From NCBI RefSeq assembly GCF_009745975.1, contig NZ_WHOL01000070.1, forward strand, positions 1-58,781: a DNA stretch of 58,781 nucleotides, given 5' to 3'. The translations under genes were made by a program, and so were the position numbers. The notes beneath the pieces were generated by a model. It saw only the letters and a list, made by a program, of their open reading frames with translations. It made no database searches and was not told the DNA's origin. Positions 41,261-49,663 of this stretch are shown piece after piece. How positions within the stretch are numbered: the stretch's first letter is position 1; every line of letters starts with the position of its first letter. Source of the DNA: Actinokineospora pegani. Its GTDB lineage: Bacteria > Actinomycetota > Actinomycetes > Mycobacteriales > Pseudonocardiaceae.

Positions 41261-42607
41261 ATGAGGTCTCACCTGCGGTTCGCCGCCGCTGTCGCGGCGG
41301 CCGGTCTCACAGCGGCCGCGTGCAGCGGCGCCGGGGGCGGCGGGTCGTCCGACGACGCCCAGTCGATCAACGTCCTGATGGTCAACAACCCGCAGATGGT
41401 GGACCTGCAGAAGCTGACCGCGGACAACTTCACCAGGGACACCGGGATCACGGTCAACTTCACCGTGCTGCCGGAGAACGACGTCCGGGACAAGATCAGC
41501 CAGGACTTCTCCAGCCAGTCCGGCCAGTACGACGTCGCCACCATCTCCAACTACGAGACGCCGATCTACGCCAAGAACCAGTGGCTGGCGCCGCTGGACG
41601 ACTACGTCGAGGGCGACCCCGCCTTCGACCAGGCCGACATCCTGCCGCCCATCGCCGAGTCGCTCAAGGCCGAGGACGGCAAGATCTACGCCGAGCCGTT
41701 CTACGGCGAGGCCTCGATGCTGATGTACCGCAAGGACGTCCTGGAGGCCAAGGGCGTGCGGATGCCCGCCAAGCCGACCTGGCAGCAGGTCGCCGACATC
41801 GCCGCCCGGGTCGACGGCGCCGAGGCGGGGATGAAGGGCATCTGCCTGCGCGGCCTGCCCGGCTGGGGCGAGCTGATGGCCCCGCTGACCACCGTGGTCA
41901 ACACCTTCGGCGGCACCTGGTTCACCGAGGACTGGCAGGCCCGGCTGAACTCCCCGGAGTTCAAGGAGGCCACGAACTTCTACGTCGACCTCGTGCGCGA
42001 GCACGGCCAGCCCGGCGCCGCGCAGTCCGGCTTCGCCGAGTGCCTCAACTCGATGACCCAGTCCAAGGTCGCCATGTGGTACGACGCCACCTCGGCCGCG
42101 GGCCAGCTCGAGGCCGACGGCTCCCCGGTCAAGGGCAAGCTGGGCTACGCCCAGGCCCCGACGGTGCGGACCGAGGCCTCGCAGTGGCTCTACACCTGGG
42201 CGTTCGGCGTGCAGAAGGCGTCGCGGAAGCAGGACGCGGCCTGGAAGTTCATCTCCTGGGCCTCGGGCAAGGGCTACGAGGAGCTCGTCGGCGACACCCA
42301 GGGCTGGGCGAAGGTGCCCGACGGCAAGCGCTCCTCCACCTACGCCAACCCGGACTACCTGGCCAAGGGCGGCTCGTTCGCCAAGTCGGTCGAGGAGGCG
42401 ATCAAGGGCGCCAAGCCCGACGACCCCGGCGTCCAGCGGCGCCCGGCGCCGGGCATCCAGTTCGTCGGCATCCCGGAGTTCACCGACCTGGGCACCCAGG
42501 TCTCGCAGCGGGTCAGCGCCGCCATCGCGGGCGGCAAGACCGTCGACGAGGCGCTCGAGGAGAGCCAGGGCCTGGCCGAGAAGGTCGCCGAGAAGTACCG
42601 CAAGTAG
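41261..42607 (+). CDS. Polyol/sugar ABC transporter substrate-binding lipoprotein
   Basis: A 448-residue family 1 extracellular binding protein. Signal peptide with lipobox ending TAAAC-S (Cys about residue 21), mature start GAGGGGSSDD, then NVLMVNNPQMVDLQKLTADNF and ISNYETPIYAKNQWLAPLDDY. This resembles the sorbitol/mannitol (SmoE/MtlE-like) group. ATG at 41261 with GGGAGGAAGG in front. First gene of a four-gene operon with two permeases and a Zn dehydrogenase, which together suggest uptake and oxidation of a sugar alcohol. Confidence 0.93.
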   Translation: MRSHLRFAAAVAAAGLTAAACSGAGGGGSSDDAQSINVLMVNNPQMVDLQKLTADNFTRDTGITVNFTVLPENDVRDKISQDFSSQSGQYDVATISNYETPIYAKNQWLAPLDDYVEGDPAFDQADILPPIAESLKAEDGKIYAEPFYGEASMLMYRKDVLEAKGVRMPAKPTWQQVADIAARVDGAEAGMKGICLRGLPGWGELMAPLTTVVNTFGGTWFTEDWQARLNSPEFKEATNFYVDLVREHGQPGAAQSGFAECLNSMTQSKVAMWYDATSAAGQLEADGSPVKGKLGYAQAPTVRTEASQWLYTWAFGVQKASRKQDAAWKFISWASGKGYEELVGDTQGWAKVPDGKRSSTYANPDYLAKGGSFAKSVEEAIKGAKPDDPGVQRRPAPGIQFVGIPEFTDLGTQVSQRVSAAIAGGKTVDEALEESQGLAEKVAEKYRK

Positions 42608-42629
42608 CCGACCGGGAGAGGGGAGCGAC

Positions 42630-43592
42630 ATGGCGCTCGAGACCGCACCACCGCCCACCCGCGCGGGCGCGTCGTCGACGGGGCGGTCCGGCCCGGGCCT
42701 GGACCGGGCCGCCCGCTGGGCGCGGCGGGCGCCGCTGCTGCCCGCGCTGATCTTCACGATCATCGTCACCCAGTTGCCGTTCCTGGCCACGCTGGGCATC
42801 TCGTTCCTGCGGTGGAACCTGTCGGACCCGGACGACCGCGGCTTCGCGGGGCTGGACAACTACGCCGCGGTCTTCTCCGACCCGGCGCTGCGCGACTCGG
42901 TGGTCAACACGGTCGTGCTCACGGCCGTGGTGGTCGTGGTCAGCCTCGTGCTCGGCCTGGGGCTGGCCCTGCTGCTGGACCAGAGGTTCTTCGGCCGCGG
43001 CGCGGTGCGCACCATGCTCATCGCGCCGTTCCTGGTCGTGCCGGTCGCGGCGGCGCTGCTGTGGAAGCACGCGCTGTTCAACCCCGAGTTCGGCCTGCTC
43101 AACGGCGGGCTCACCTGGCTGGGCGGGGTGTTCGGGTTCGACGCCCCGCAGCCGGAGTGGATCAGCGACATGCCGCTGACGGCGGTCATCGTCTCGCTGG
43201 TGTGGCAGTGGACGCCGTTCATGATGCTGATCCTGCTGGCCGGGCTGCAGTCGCGGCCGATGGACGTGGTCGAGGCCGCCGCGATCGACGGCGCGACCGG
43301 GTTCCAGGTGTTCCGCCACCTGACCTTCCCGCACCTGCGGCGGTACCTGGAGCTGGGCGGGCTGCTCGGGTCGATCTACATCGTGCAGAACTTCGACGCC
43401 GTGTTCACCATCACCGGGGCCTCGCTCGAGGCGGCGAACCTGCCGTACCAGATCTACCAGACCTTCTACAAGGCCCAGGACTACGGCCGGGCCTCCGCGG
43501 CCGGTGTCGTCGTGGTCGTCGGCTCGATCATCATTGCGACGTTCGCGCTGCGCACGGTGTCGTCGCTGTTCAAGGCCGAGGAGGGCCGATGA
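42630..43592 (+). CDS. Sugar ABC transporter permease (MalF-type)
   Basis: A 320-residue binding-protein-dependent permease with six core helices and the EAA loop VVEAAAIDGATGFQVFRHLTF (EAA...G...... core, about residues 210-230) that contacts the ATPase. It is followed by a four-base overlap with the second permease. Resembles SmoF/MtlF of polyol transporters. Confidence 0.95.
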   Translation: MALETAPPPTRAGASSTGRSGPGLDRAARWARRAPLLPALIFTIIVTQLPFLATLGISFLRWNLSDPDDRGFAGLDNYAAVFSDPALRDSVVNTVVLTAVVVVVSLVLGLGLALLLDQRFFGRGAVRTMLIAPFLVVPVAAALLWKHALFNPEFGLLNGGLTWLGGVFGFDAPQPEWISDMPLTAVIVSLVWQWTPFMMLILLAGLQSRPMDVVEAAAIDGATGFQVFRHLTFPHLRRYLELGGLLGSIYIVQNFDAVFTITGASLEAANLPYQIYQTFYKAQDYGRASAAGVVVVVGSIIIATFALRTVSSLFKAEEGR

Positions 43593-44452
43593 GCACCACG
43601 ACCGCTGAGCCCGCCGCGCGGGCCAACCCGACCAGGAGGGCGTGGCGGCCCTGGGGCGTGATCGCCTGGGCCAGCGCGCTGGTCTTCGCCGCCCCGGTGC
43701 TGTGGATGGTGCTGACCTCGCTGCACAGCGAGCCCGACGCCGCCACCAACCCGCCGTCGCTGCTCGCGCCGCTGACCCTGGACGGCTACGCCGACTTCTT
43801 CGGCGGCATCGGCGGCGCGGGCCCGTGGCCGCCGCTGGTCAACTCGTTCAGCGCGAGCATCGGCTCGACCGTCATCGTGCTGCTGCTGGCCATCCCCGCG
43901 GCGTACGCGCTGAGCATCAAACCGGTGGAGAGGTGGACCGACGTCCTGTTCTTCTTCCTGTCCACCAAGATGCTGCCGGTCGTGGCCGGGCTGCTGCCGA
44001 TCTACCTGGTGGCGCAGTTCAGCGGCATGCTCGACAACATCTCCTTCCTGACGCTGCTCTACACCTCGATGAACCTGCCCATCGCGGTCTGGCTGATGCG
44101 CTCGTTCCTCGCCGAGGTCCCCAGGGAGATCCTGGAGGCCGCGGCCATCGACGGCGCCGGGCTGATCACCACGCTGCGGCGGGTGGTGGCGCCGATCGCC
44201 ATGCCCGGCATCGCCGCCACCGCGCTGATCTGCTTCATCTTCAGCTGGAACGAGCTGCTGTTCGCCCGGGTGCTCACCGGGGTGGTCGCGGGCACCGCGC
44301 CGGTGTACCTCACCGGCTTCGTCACCAGCCAGGGCCTGTTCCTGGCCAAGGTGTGCGCCGCGGCCGTGGTCGTGTCCCTCCCGGTGCTCATCGCCGGGTT
44401 CGCCGCCCAGGACAAGCTGGTCCAGGGCCTCTCGCTGGGAGCTGTGAAATGA
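43589..44452 (+). CDS. Sugar ABC transporter permease (MalG-type)
   Basis: A 287-residue permease with six helices and the EAA loop ILEAAAIDGAGLITTLRRVV (about residues 185-205). It starts by ATGA overlap with the first permease and ends by ATGA overlap with the dehydrogenase. The segment LFFFLSTKMLPVVAGLLPIYL is characteristic of the mannitol/sorbitol permease group. No ATPase gene is found in the operon. Confidence 0.95.
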   Translation: MSTTTAEPAARANPTRRAWRPWGVIAWASALVFAAPVLWMVLTSLHSEPDAATNPPSLLAPLTLDGYADFFGGIGGAGPWPPLVNSFSASIGSTVIVLLLAIPAAYALSIKPVERWTDVLFFFLSTKMLPVVAGLLPIYLVAQFSGMLDNISFLTLLYTSMNLPIAVWLMRSFLAEVPREILEAAAIDGAGLITTLRRVVAPIAMPGIAATALICFIFSWNELLFARVLTGVVAGTAPVYLTGFVTSQGLFLAKVCAAAVVVSLPVLIAGFAAQDKLVQGLSLGAVK

Positions 44453-45438
44453 AGGCCGCTGTCATCACCGGGATCGGCTCGGTGGAGGTCACCGACGTGC
44501 CCGACCCCACCCCGGGCCGTCGCGACGTCGTCGTCGACGTGGCCGCCTGCGGCATCTGCGGCACCGACCTGCACATCCTCCAGGGCGAGTTCGCGCCCAC
44601 GCTGCCGATCGTGCCCGGCCACGAGTTCGCGGGCGTGGTCGCCGAGACCGGCTCCGAGGTCACCGAGCTGCGCGTGGGCGACCGGGTGGCCGTCGACCCG
44701 TCGCTGTACTGCCACGAGTGCCGCATGTGCCGCGACGGCCGCAACAACCTGTGCGAGCGCTGGAACGCCATCGGCGTGTCCAAGCCGGGCGGGGCGGCCG
44801 AGTACGCGGTGGCCCCGGTCGCCAACTGCGTCAAGCTCCCCGACCACGTGCGCACCGAGGACGCGGCCCTGATCGAGCCGCTGTCCTGCGCCGTGCGCGG
44901 CTACGACGTGCTGCGCGCCAAGATGGCCAGCCGGGTCCTGATCTACGGCTCCGGCACCATGGGCCTGATGATGCTCCAGCTCGGCAAGCTCACCGGCGCC
45001 TCGTCCATCGACGTCCTCGACCTCAACGACGAGCGCCTCAAGACCGCCGTGCGGCTGGGCGTCACCAACACCGCCCACACCGCCGACGAACTCGACAACC
45101 CCCGCGGCTGGGACCTGGTCATCGACGCCACCGGCAACGAAAAGGCCATCCAGGACGGTCTGGGCCGGGTCGCCCCCGGCGGCACCTTCCTCCAGTTCGG
45201 GGTGTCGGACTACTCGGCCCGGGTCACCATCGAGCCCTACAAGATCTACAACCAGGAGATCACGATCACCGGCTCGATGGCCGTCCTGCACTCCTACGAA
45301 CGAGCCGCCGACCTGTTCGCCACCGGCGTCCTGGACCCGGACGTCTTCATCTCCGACCGCATGCCCCTGGCGGACTACGCCGAGGCCCTGGACAAGTTCC
45401 GCAACGGCGTCGGCCGCAAGATCCAGGTCCTCTGCTGA
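44449..45438 (+). CDS. Zinc-dependent medium-chain dehydrogenase (polyol dehydrogenase)
   Basis: A 329-residue MDR-family alcohol dehydrogenase. Catalytic zinc ligands are seen in CGICGTDLH and PGHEFAG, a structural zinc site in CHECRMCRDGRNNLC, and the coenzyme fold in VLIYGSGTMGLM with an Asp after beta2 (VLDLND), which favours NAD. Sorbitol, xylitol or L-arabinitol dehydrogenases have this pattern. Being translationally coupled to the polyol transporter, it probably oxidises the imported polyol to a ketose. Confidence 0.93.
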   Translation: MKAAVITGIGSVEVTDVPDPTPGRRDVVVDVAACGICGTDLHILQGEFAPTLPIVPGHEFAGVVAETGSEVTELRVGDRVAVDPSLYCHECRMCRDGRNNLCERWNAIGVSKPGGAAEYAVAPVANCVKLPDHVRTEDAALIEPLSCAVRGYDVLRAKMASRVLIYGSGTMGLMMLQLGKLTGASSIDVLDLNDERLKTAVRLGVTNTAHTADELDNPRGWDLVIDATGNEKAIQDGLGRVAPGGTFLQFGVSDYSARVTIEPYKIYNQEITITGSMAVLHSYERAADLFATGVLDPDVFISDRMPLADYAEALDKFRNGVGRKIQVLC

Positions 45439-45441
45439 CCC

Positions 45442-45479
45442 CCGGCGGGGCCCGGCCATAGTCCGCCGGGCCCCGCCGG
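45442..45479 (+). terminator. Terminator hairpin of the polyol operon
   Basis: CCGGCGGGGCCCGGC, loop CATAGTCC, GCCGGGCCCCGCCGG: a perfect 15-bp stem starting four bases after the dehydrogenase stop. Confidence 0.85.
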
Positions 45480-45537
45480 TCCCACTCCGCGGCGGAGGGC
45501 GGGCGCGGGCGCTCTCGCCGTGTGGTCTGCTGTGCGG

Positions 45538-46365
45538 GTGAGCGGCGTGCGCCCAGGGCGGTACGAGGTCCGGTTCGGGGTCCTGGAGGTGCAGCAGGAC
45601 ATCGACCGCGACAACGGGTGGCTGCTGTCGGTCGGTGGGGTGGCCCAGTCCTACCTCGACCTCGACGACCCCACCCACCTCGAGTTCGACTACACGCGGC
45701 GGATCGGCGACGTGCTCGACCTGCTGCGCCCCGGCCCGCTGGACGTGCTGCACGTCGGTGGCGGCGCGGGCACCCTCGCCCGCTACGTCGCGGCCACCCG
45801 GCCCGGCTCGGCGCAGCGCGTCGTCGACGCCGACGACCTGCTGGTCTCCGTGGTGGACGAGCTGTTCGGCCTGCGCGCGCTGCCCGGTGTCGAGGTCGAG
45901 GTGGCCGACGGCAGGCAGGCGCTGCGCGCGGCGGCCCCGGCCAGCCGCGACGTGGTGGTGCTCGACGCGTTCGAGCGGGCGGCGGTGCCCGCCGGGATGA
46001 TCACCGTGTCCGCCGTCGAGGACGTCGCCGGGGTGCTGCGCCCGGGCGGGGTGTGCGCGCTCAACGTCACCGACGGGCCCGGCCTGCCCTTCGCCCGCCG
46101 GGTCGTGGGCACCCTCGCCGAGGTCTTCGACCACGTCGTCCTCGTCGGCGAGCCCGCGGTGCTGCGCGGCCGCCGCTTCGCCAACCTGGTCCTGGCCGCC
46201 TCCGCCGCCCCGCTGCCCACCGCCGGCCTGGCCGGTCGGGCGGCGGGCGCGCCGTTCCCGGCCAGGGTGGTCGACGCGGCGGACATCGACCAGTGGCGCG
46301 GCGCGCCCATCCTCGACGGCGACCAGGTCGGCGGCCCGCAGCCGCCACCAGGCCTGTTCGCCTGA
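45538..46365 (+). CDS. Spermidine synthase-like class I methyltransferase-fold protein
   Basis: A protein of about 275 residues with a Rossmann SAM-binding core: VLHVGGGAGTLARYVA (motif I, about residues 67-82), RVVDADDLLVSVV (acidic loop) and VVVLDAFERAAVP. That order, with a beta-sheet N-terminal domain, resembles spermine/spermidine synthase-like proteins in which aminopropyl activity is often lost (fused-MFS/SpeE-like group). Several in-frame GTGs (45520, 45532, 45538, 45547) are possible; 45538 is a compromise with no ribosome binding site to decide. Confidence 0.78.
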   Translation: MSGVRPGRYEVRFGVLEVQQDIDRDNGWLLSVGGVAQSYLDLDDPTHLEFDYTRRIGDVLDLLRPGPLDVLHVGGGAGTLARYVAATRPGSAQRVVDADDLLVSVVDELFGLRALPGVEVEVADGRQALRAAAPASRDVVVLDAFERAAVPAGMITVSAVEDVAGVLRPGGVCALNVTDGPGLPFARRVVGTLAEVFDHVVLVGEPAVLRGRRFANLVLAASAAPLPTAGLAGRAAGAPFPARVVDAADIDQWRGAPILDGDQVGGPQPPPGLFA

Positions 46366-46372
46366 GACCCGC

Positions 46373-46392
46373 GCGGGCGTTTGAGCGCCCGC
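46373..46392 (+). terminator. Hairpin between methyltransferase and HAD genes
   Basis: GCGGGCG, loop TTTGAG, CGCCCGC: a perfect 7-bp stem seven bases after the stop. It may terminate or attenuate transcription into the HAD gene 20 bases downstream. Confidence 0.5.
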
Positions 46393-46411
46393 CCGCCGGG
46401 CACCCGCGTGC

Positions 46412-47062
46412 ATGGAGCAGACGGCTGTCCTCGACGTCGACGGCACCCTCGTCGACACCAACTACCACCACGCCATCGCCTGGCACCGGGCTTTCCGCAA
46501 GCACGGCAGGACGGTGCCGGTGTGGCGGCTGCACCGCGCGATCGGCATGGGCGGTGACAAGTTGGTGCCCGCGGTGGCCGGGATGGACTTCGAGCGCGCG
46601 TTCGGCGACGAGGTCCGCTCGGCGTGGGAGGCGGAGTTCGACGCCGTCATCGACGAGGTGCGCCCCTTCGACGGCACCCAGCGGCTCCTGGAGACGCTCG
46701 AGGAGCGCGGCTACCGGATCGTGCTCGCCACCTCCGGCAACCCCAAGCACGTCGACCACTTCCTGACCCTGCTCGACGCCTCGGCCTACCCGCACACCAC
46801 CTCCGACGACGTCGACGACACCAAGCCCGCCCCCGACCTGCTCCAGGTCGCCCTGGCCAAGGTCGGCGCCACCGGCGGCGTGGCGCTGGGCGACTCCGTC
46901 TGGGACTTCCACGCCGCCACCAAGCTCGGCCTGCGCTCGGTCGGCCTGCTCACCGGCGGCACCGCCGAGTCCGAGCTGACCGCGGCGGGCGCGGAGGCGG
47001 TCTACCCGTCGGTGATCGAGCTGGTCGCCGACCTGGACACCAGCCCGTTCGGCCGGGGCTGA
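46412..47062 (+). CDS. HAD-superfamily phosphatase
   Basis: A 216-residue haloacid dehalogenase-like hydrolase of the phosphoglycolate phosphatase type. Motif I is AVLDVDGTLVDTNY (nucleophile Asp about residue 8), motif II VLATSGNP, motif III Lys in DTKPAPD, and motif IV ALGDSVWDFHAA. A helical cap lies between motifs I and II. Substrate is probably a small sugar phosphate; not further assignable. Confidence 0.92.
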   Translation: MEQTAVLDVDGTLVDTNYHHAIAWHRAFRKHGRTVPVWRLHRAIGMGGDKLVPAVAGMDFERAFGDEVRSAWEAEFDAVIDEVRPFDGTQRLLETLEERGYRIVLATSGNPKHVDHFLTLLDASAYPHTTSDDVDDTKPAPDLLQVALAKVGATGGVALGDSVWDFHAATKLGLRSVGLLTGGTAESELTAAGAEAVYPSVIELVADLDTSPFGRG

Positions 47063-47234
47063 GCCGCCCGGACGAGCCCCCGCGCCTGCGGGACCGCGCC
47101 ACTGCCGGGCCACGGCCCCGAGGGCGGTTCGCGCGGTGTTCACCACCTGCTCCACCACGATCCGCCGGGAGTGCCGCTCACGTTCCGGGCAGCCAGTAGG
47201 TAGCCTCGCTGGCGTAGGTCGGGAGGGGGAGCAC

Positions 47235-49136
47235 GTGCATCCGGTACAGGTGGGAGACCCGGAACGGGTCGGCGCTTACGCGGTTCGGTCCAGGCTCGGC
47301 CAGGGCGCGATGGGCACGGTCTACCTGGCGACGTCGCCGGGTGGGCGGCCGGTCGCGCTCAAGGTGGTGCGCGCCGAGCTCGCGGGCGACCCCGAGTTCC
47401 GCGACCGCTTCCGGCAGGAGATCTCCGCCGCCCGGGCCGTCGGCGGCTTCTGGACCGCCGCCGTCGTCGACGCCGACCCCTCGGCCCCGCGCCCGTGGCT
47501 GGCCACCGAGTACGTGCCCGGCCCGACCCTGGCCGACGCCATCGACCGGCACGGCGCGCTGCCCGAGGCCGCCGTGCTGCGCTTGGCCGCGGGCCTGGCC
47601 GAGGCGCTGGCCGCCATCCACGCCGCCGGGCTGCTGCACCGCGACCTCAAGCCGTCCAACGTGCTGCTCGCCTCGGACGGCCCCCGCGTCATCGACTTCG
47701 GCATCGCCAAGGGCGTGCGCGGCGCCGCCGCCGACCTGACCGGCACCGGCCTGGTCGTGGGCACCCCCGGCTTCCTGTCCCCGGAGCAGATCGAGGGCGG
47801 CGCGGTCGGCACGCCCAGCGACGTGTTCGCCCTCGGCTCGGTCCTGGTCAACGCCGCGACCGGCCGCGGCCCCTTCGGCGACACCGGCCTCGCGGCGACC
47901 CTCTACCGGATCGTGCACGGCCAGCCCGACCTGGAGGGCATGCCCACGCGCCTGCGCGCGGTGGCCTCGCGCTGCCTCAACCCGCGCCCCGAGCTGCGCC
48001 CCACCCCCGACGACCTGCTCGACGAGATCGGCCACCCCGAGCACGCCGACTGGCTTCCCGGGCCCGTCCGCGAGTTCGTCGAGGAGCACCGAACCCGGAT
48101 GCTCGCCCCCGTGCCCCGCCCCGGCACCCGCCAGCACACCGGCGTCGCGGACTCGGCCCCGCCTGCCGACCCGGGCCTGTGGACGACCGATCGCACGACC
48201 AGCGCCATTCCCGGCGACGGTGAGAACCGGGGGACCCCCGGGCGGGACGATCCTGGTTCGGGCCCGTTCGGCGCCGTCTCGCCACCGGTCGACGAGGAAG
48301 AGCGGCGTCGGGACGTGGAGCGGGCGGAGGAAGTCGCCAGGGCTTGGGGGGTCGGGCGCGGACGCGGTGGCGCGCCTTCGGGGGTGGCAGGCGGCGGGGT
48401 GACCGGGGCTGCGGCCGTGTCGGGCCAGGTGCCGGTCGTCGGTCCGTCAGAGAGTGCCGCGGTGGCTGTGCCCGTCGCGAAGGCGGGTGCGCTGGGCGAG
48501 GTCGTCGACGCGGTCCGGCGGTGGGTGGACAAGCCCGCCGGGGAGGACAGGCCCGAGCAGGGGCGCGGCGCGGTGTCGAACGCGGTGCCCGTGGTGGCCG
48601 CCGAGGTCGGCCGGGGCGAGGGGTGGCGGCGCGGGGTGCCGCCCCGGCGCCGGGAGTTCCGCAGCGGGCGGTTGCGCGCGCTCTGGTGGGGGCTGGTCGG
48701 TTCGCTGGGCGCCGTGATCTGCCTGGCGACGGCGGTGAGCGCGTACGGCGGCAGGCACCCCAGCGTGCAGGGGCCGGTGCTGGCGCTCGCGGTCGTGTTC
48801 GGGATGATCGGCTTGGCGGGCCTGTGGGGCGGCCTGCGGCCCAAGACGGTCATCGAGGTCGACGAGCGCGGCATCGCGGTCCGCCGCCCGGGCCGCCGGG
48901 AGCGCTACGACTGGCGCGAGATCGCGCGGGTCGAGGTGGGCCGGGGCGGCAGCCCCTGGCTCCTCGTCTGGACGACCCGGGACGGCGGCGGCCGCAAGCC
49001 CGCCAGGGCAGCCCAGGTCGCCCCGTGGCGCGGCGGCCGCAGGCGCAAGCGCGACGTCGCGGATCTGCGCGCGGCCCTCACCTGGTACGGCGGCTCACTG
49101 CACGCCGCCAAGGAGATCGAGCCCGCCAAGCGCTAG
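47235..49136 (+). CDS. Membrane Ser/Thr protein kinase with C-terminal PH-like domain
   Basis: A 633-residue Hanks-type kinase. Gly loop LGQGAMGTVY, catalytic Lys in PVALKVV, HRDLKPSNVLL, DFGIAKG and SPEQIEGG lie within residues about 15-275. A Pro/Gly-rich linker of 200 residues follows, then two transmembrane helices (LWWGLVGSLGAVICLATAVSA and VLALAVVFGMIGLAGLWGGL) and a cytosolic-looking beta-rich tail with VIEVDERGIAVRRPGRRERYDWREI, like a bacterial PH domain. PASTA repeats are absent. Start GTG 47235 after GGGAGGGGGAG. The TAG stop is formed by the end of repeat copy B. Confidence 0.92.
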   Translation: MHPVQVGDPERVGAYAVRSRLGQGAMGTVYLATSPGGRPVALKVVRAELAGDPEFRDRFRQEISAARAVGGFWTAAVVDADPSAPRPWLATEYVPGPTLADAIDRHGALPEAAVLRLAAGLAEALAAIHAAGLLHRDLKPSNVLLASDGPRVIDFGIAKGVRGAAADLTGTGLVVGTPGFLSPEQIEGGAVGTPSDVFALGSVLVNAATGRGPFGDTGLAATLYRIVHGQPDLEGMPTRLRAVASRCLNPRPELRPTPDDLLDEIGHPEHADWLPGPVREFVEEHRTRMLAPVPRPGTRQHTGVADSAPPADPGLWTTDRTTSAIPGDGENRGTPGRDDPGSGPFGAVSPPVDEEERRRDVERAEEVARAWGVGRGRGGAPSGVAGGGVTGAAAVSGQVPVVGPSESAAVAVPVAKAGALGEVVDAVRRWVDKPAGEDRPEQGRGAVSNAVPVVAAEVGRGEGWRRGVPPRRREFRSGRLRALWWGLVGSLGAVICLATAVSAYGGRHPSVQGPVLALAVVFGMIGLAGLWGGLRPKTVIEVDERGIAVRRPGRRERYDWREIARVEVGRGGSPWLLVWTTRDGGGRKPARAAQVAPWRGGRRRKRDVADLRAALTWYGGSLHAAKEIEPAKR

Positions 49137-49221
49137 GTCGTGTTTCGGAAGTCCATTCGATGAGAGTCGGGACCACCCCGGCGCGGCTATCGCGGACAGC
49201 GGCTTTCGAAACACGACCTAG
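49133..49221. repeat. Dispersed inverted-end repeat, copy B (MITE-like)
   Basis: An 89-bp element with perfect 15-base inverted ends, CTAGGTCGTGTTTCG...CGAAACACGACCTAG. It is oriented opposite to copy A (29891-29993), sharing about 35 bases at each end with few differences. The middle is different and 14 bases shorter. It fills the space between two convergent genes, and its two CTAG ends give the TAG stop codons of both (kinase at 49134-49136, STAS protein at 49218-49220). Confidence 0.85.
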
Positions 49222-49568
49222 ACCGCCTCGGTCCGCACCGTTTCCTCGGTGATCCCGAAGAGGTGGTCGACCCCGGTGATCTCCATGACCCTGGCCAGCT
49301 TGACGTCGATGGTCGAGACGGTCAGCGCGGCGCCCGCCGACGCGGCCGTGCGCTGCGCGGAGATCAGCGTGGACAGGCCGGTGGAGTCGCAGAACACGAG
49401 GTTGCCCAGGTCGAGGGTGAGCGTGTCACCCGCGCGCAGTTCCAGGTCGCGCAGCAGTGTGTCGAGGTCGGGGGAGTTGGTGTAGTCCAGATCCCCGGAC
49501 AGCGCGATCCGTTGCCCGTCAGTGCTCGCGTGGTGCGTGATAGTCAGCGGCGAGTCCGTGATCACCAT
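49218..49568 (-). CDS. STAS-domain anti-sigma factor antagonist
   Basis: A 116-residue STAS protein. ISGDLDYTN-like strand (RIALSGDLDYTNSPDLDTLL) and the phosphorylation segment LVFCDSTGLSTLISAQR, with the conserved Ser of DSTG, place it with RsbV/BldG-type antagonists. When unphosphorylated these free a sigma factor from an RsbW-like kinase. The start ATG 49568 (MVITDS) follows AGGGAGTGAC. No kinase adjoins; an RsbW-like one is at 26409. Its stop codon is supplied by repeat copy B. Confidence 0.93.
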   Translation of the reverse strand: MVITDSPLTITHHASTDGQRIALSGDLDYTNSPDLDTLLRDLELRAGDTLTLDLGNLVFCDSTGLSTLISAQRTAASAGAALTVSTIDVKLARVMEITGVDHLFGITEETVRTEAV

Positions 49569-49663
49569 GTCACTCCCTACGTTGGTCACCACGCACGTAC
49601 CCGGAGTGCGCGCATACTACGCAAACCGCAGGTCAGACCCCCTTCGGGCGACTCCGGCCAGGC

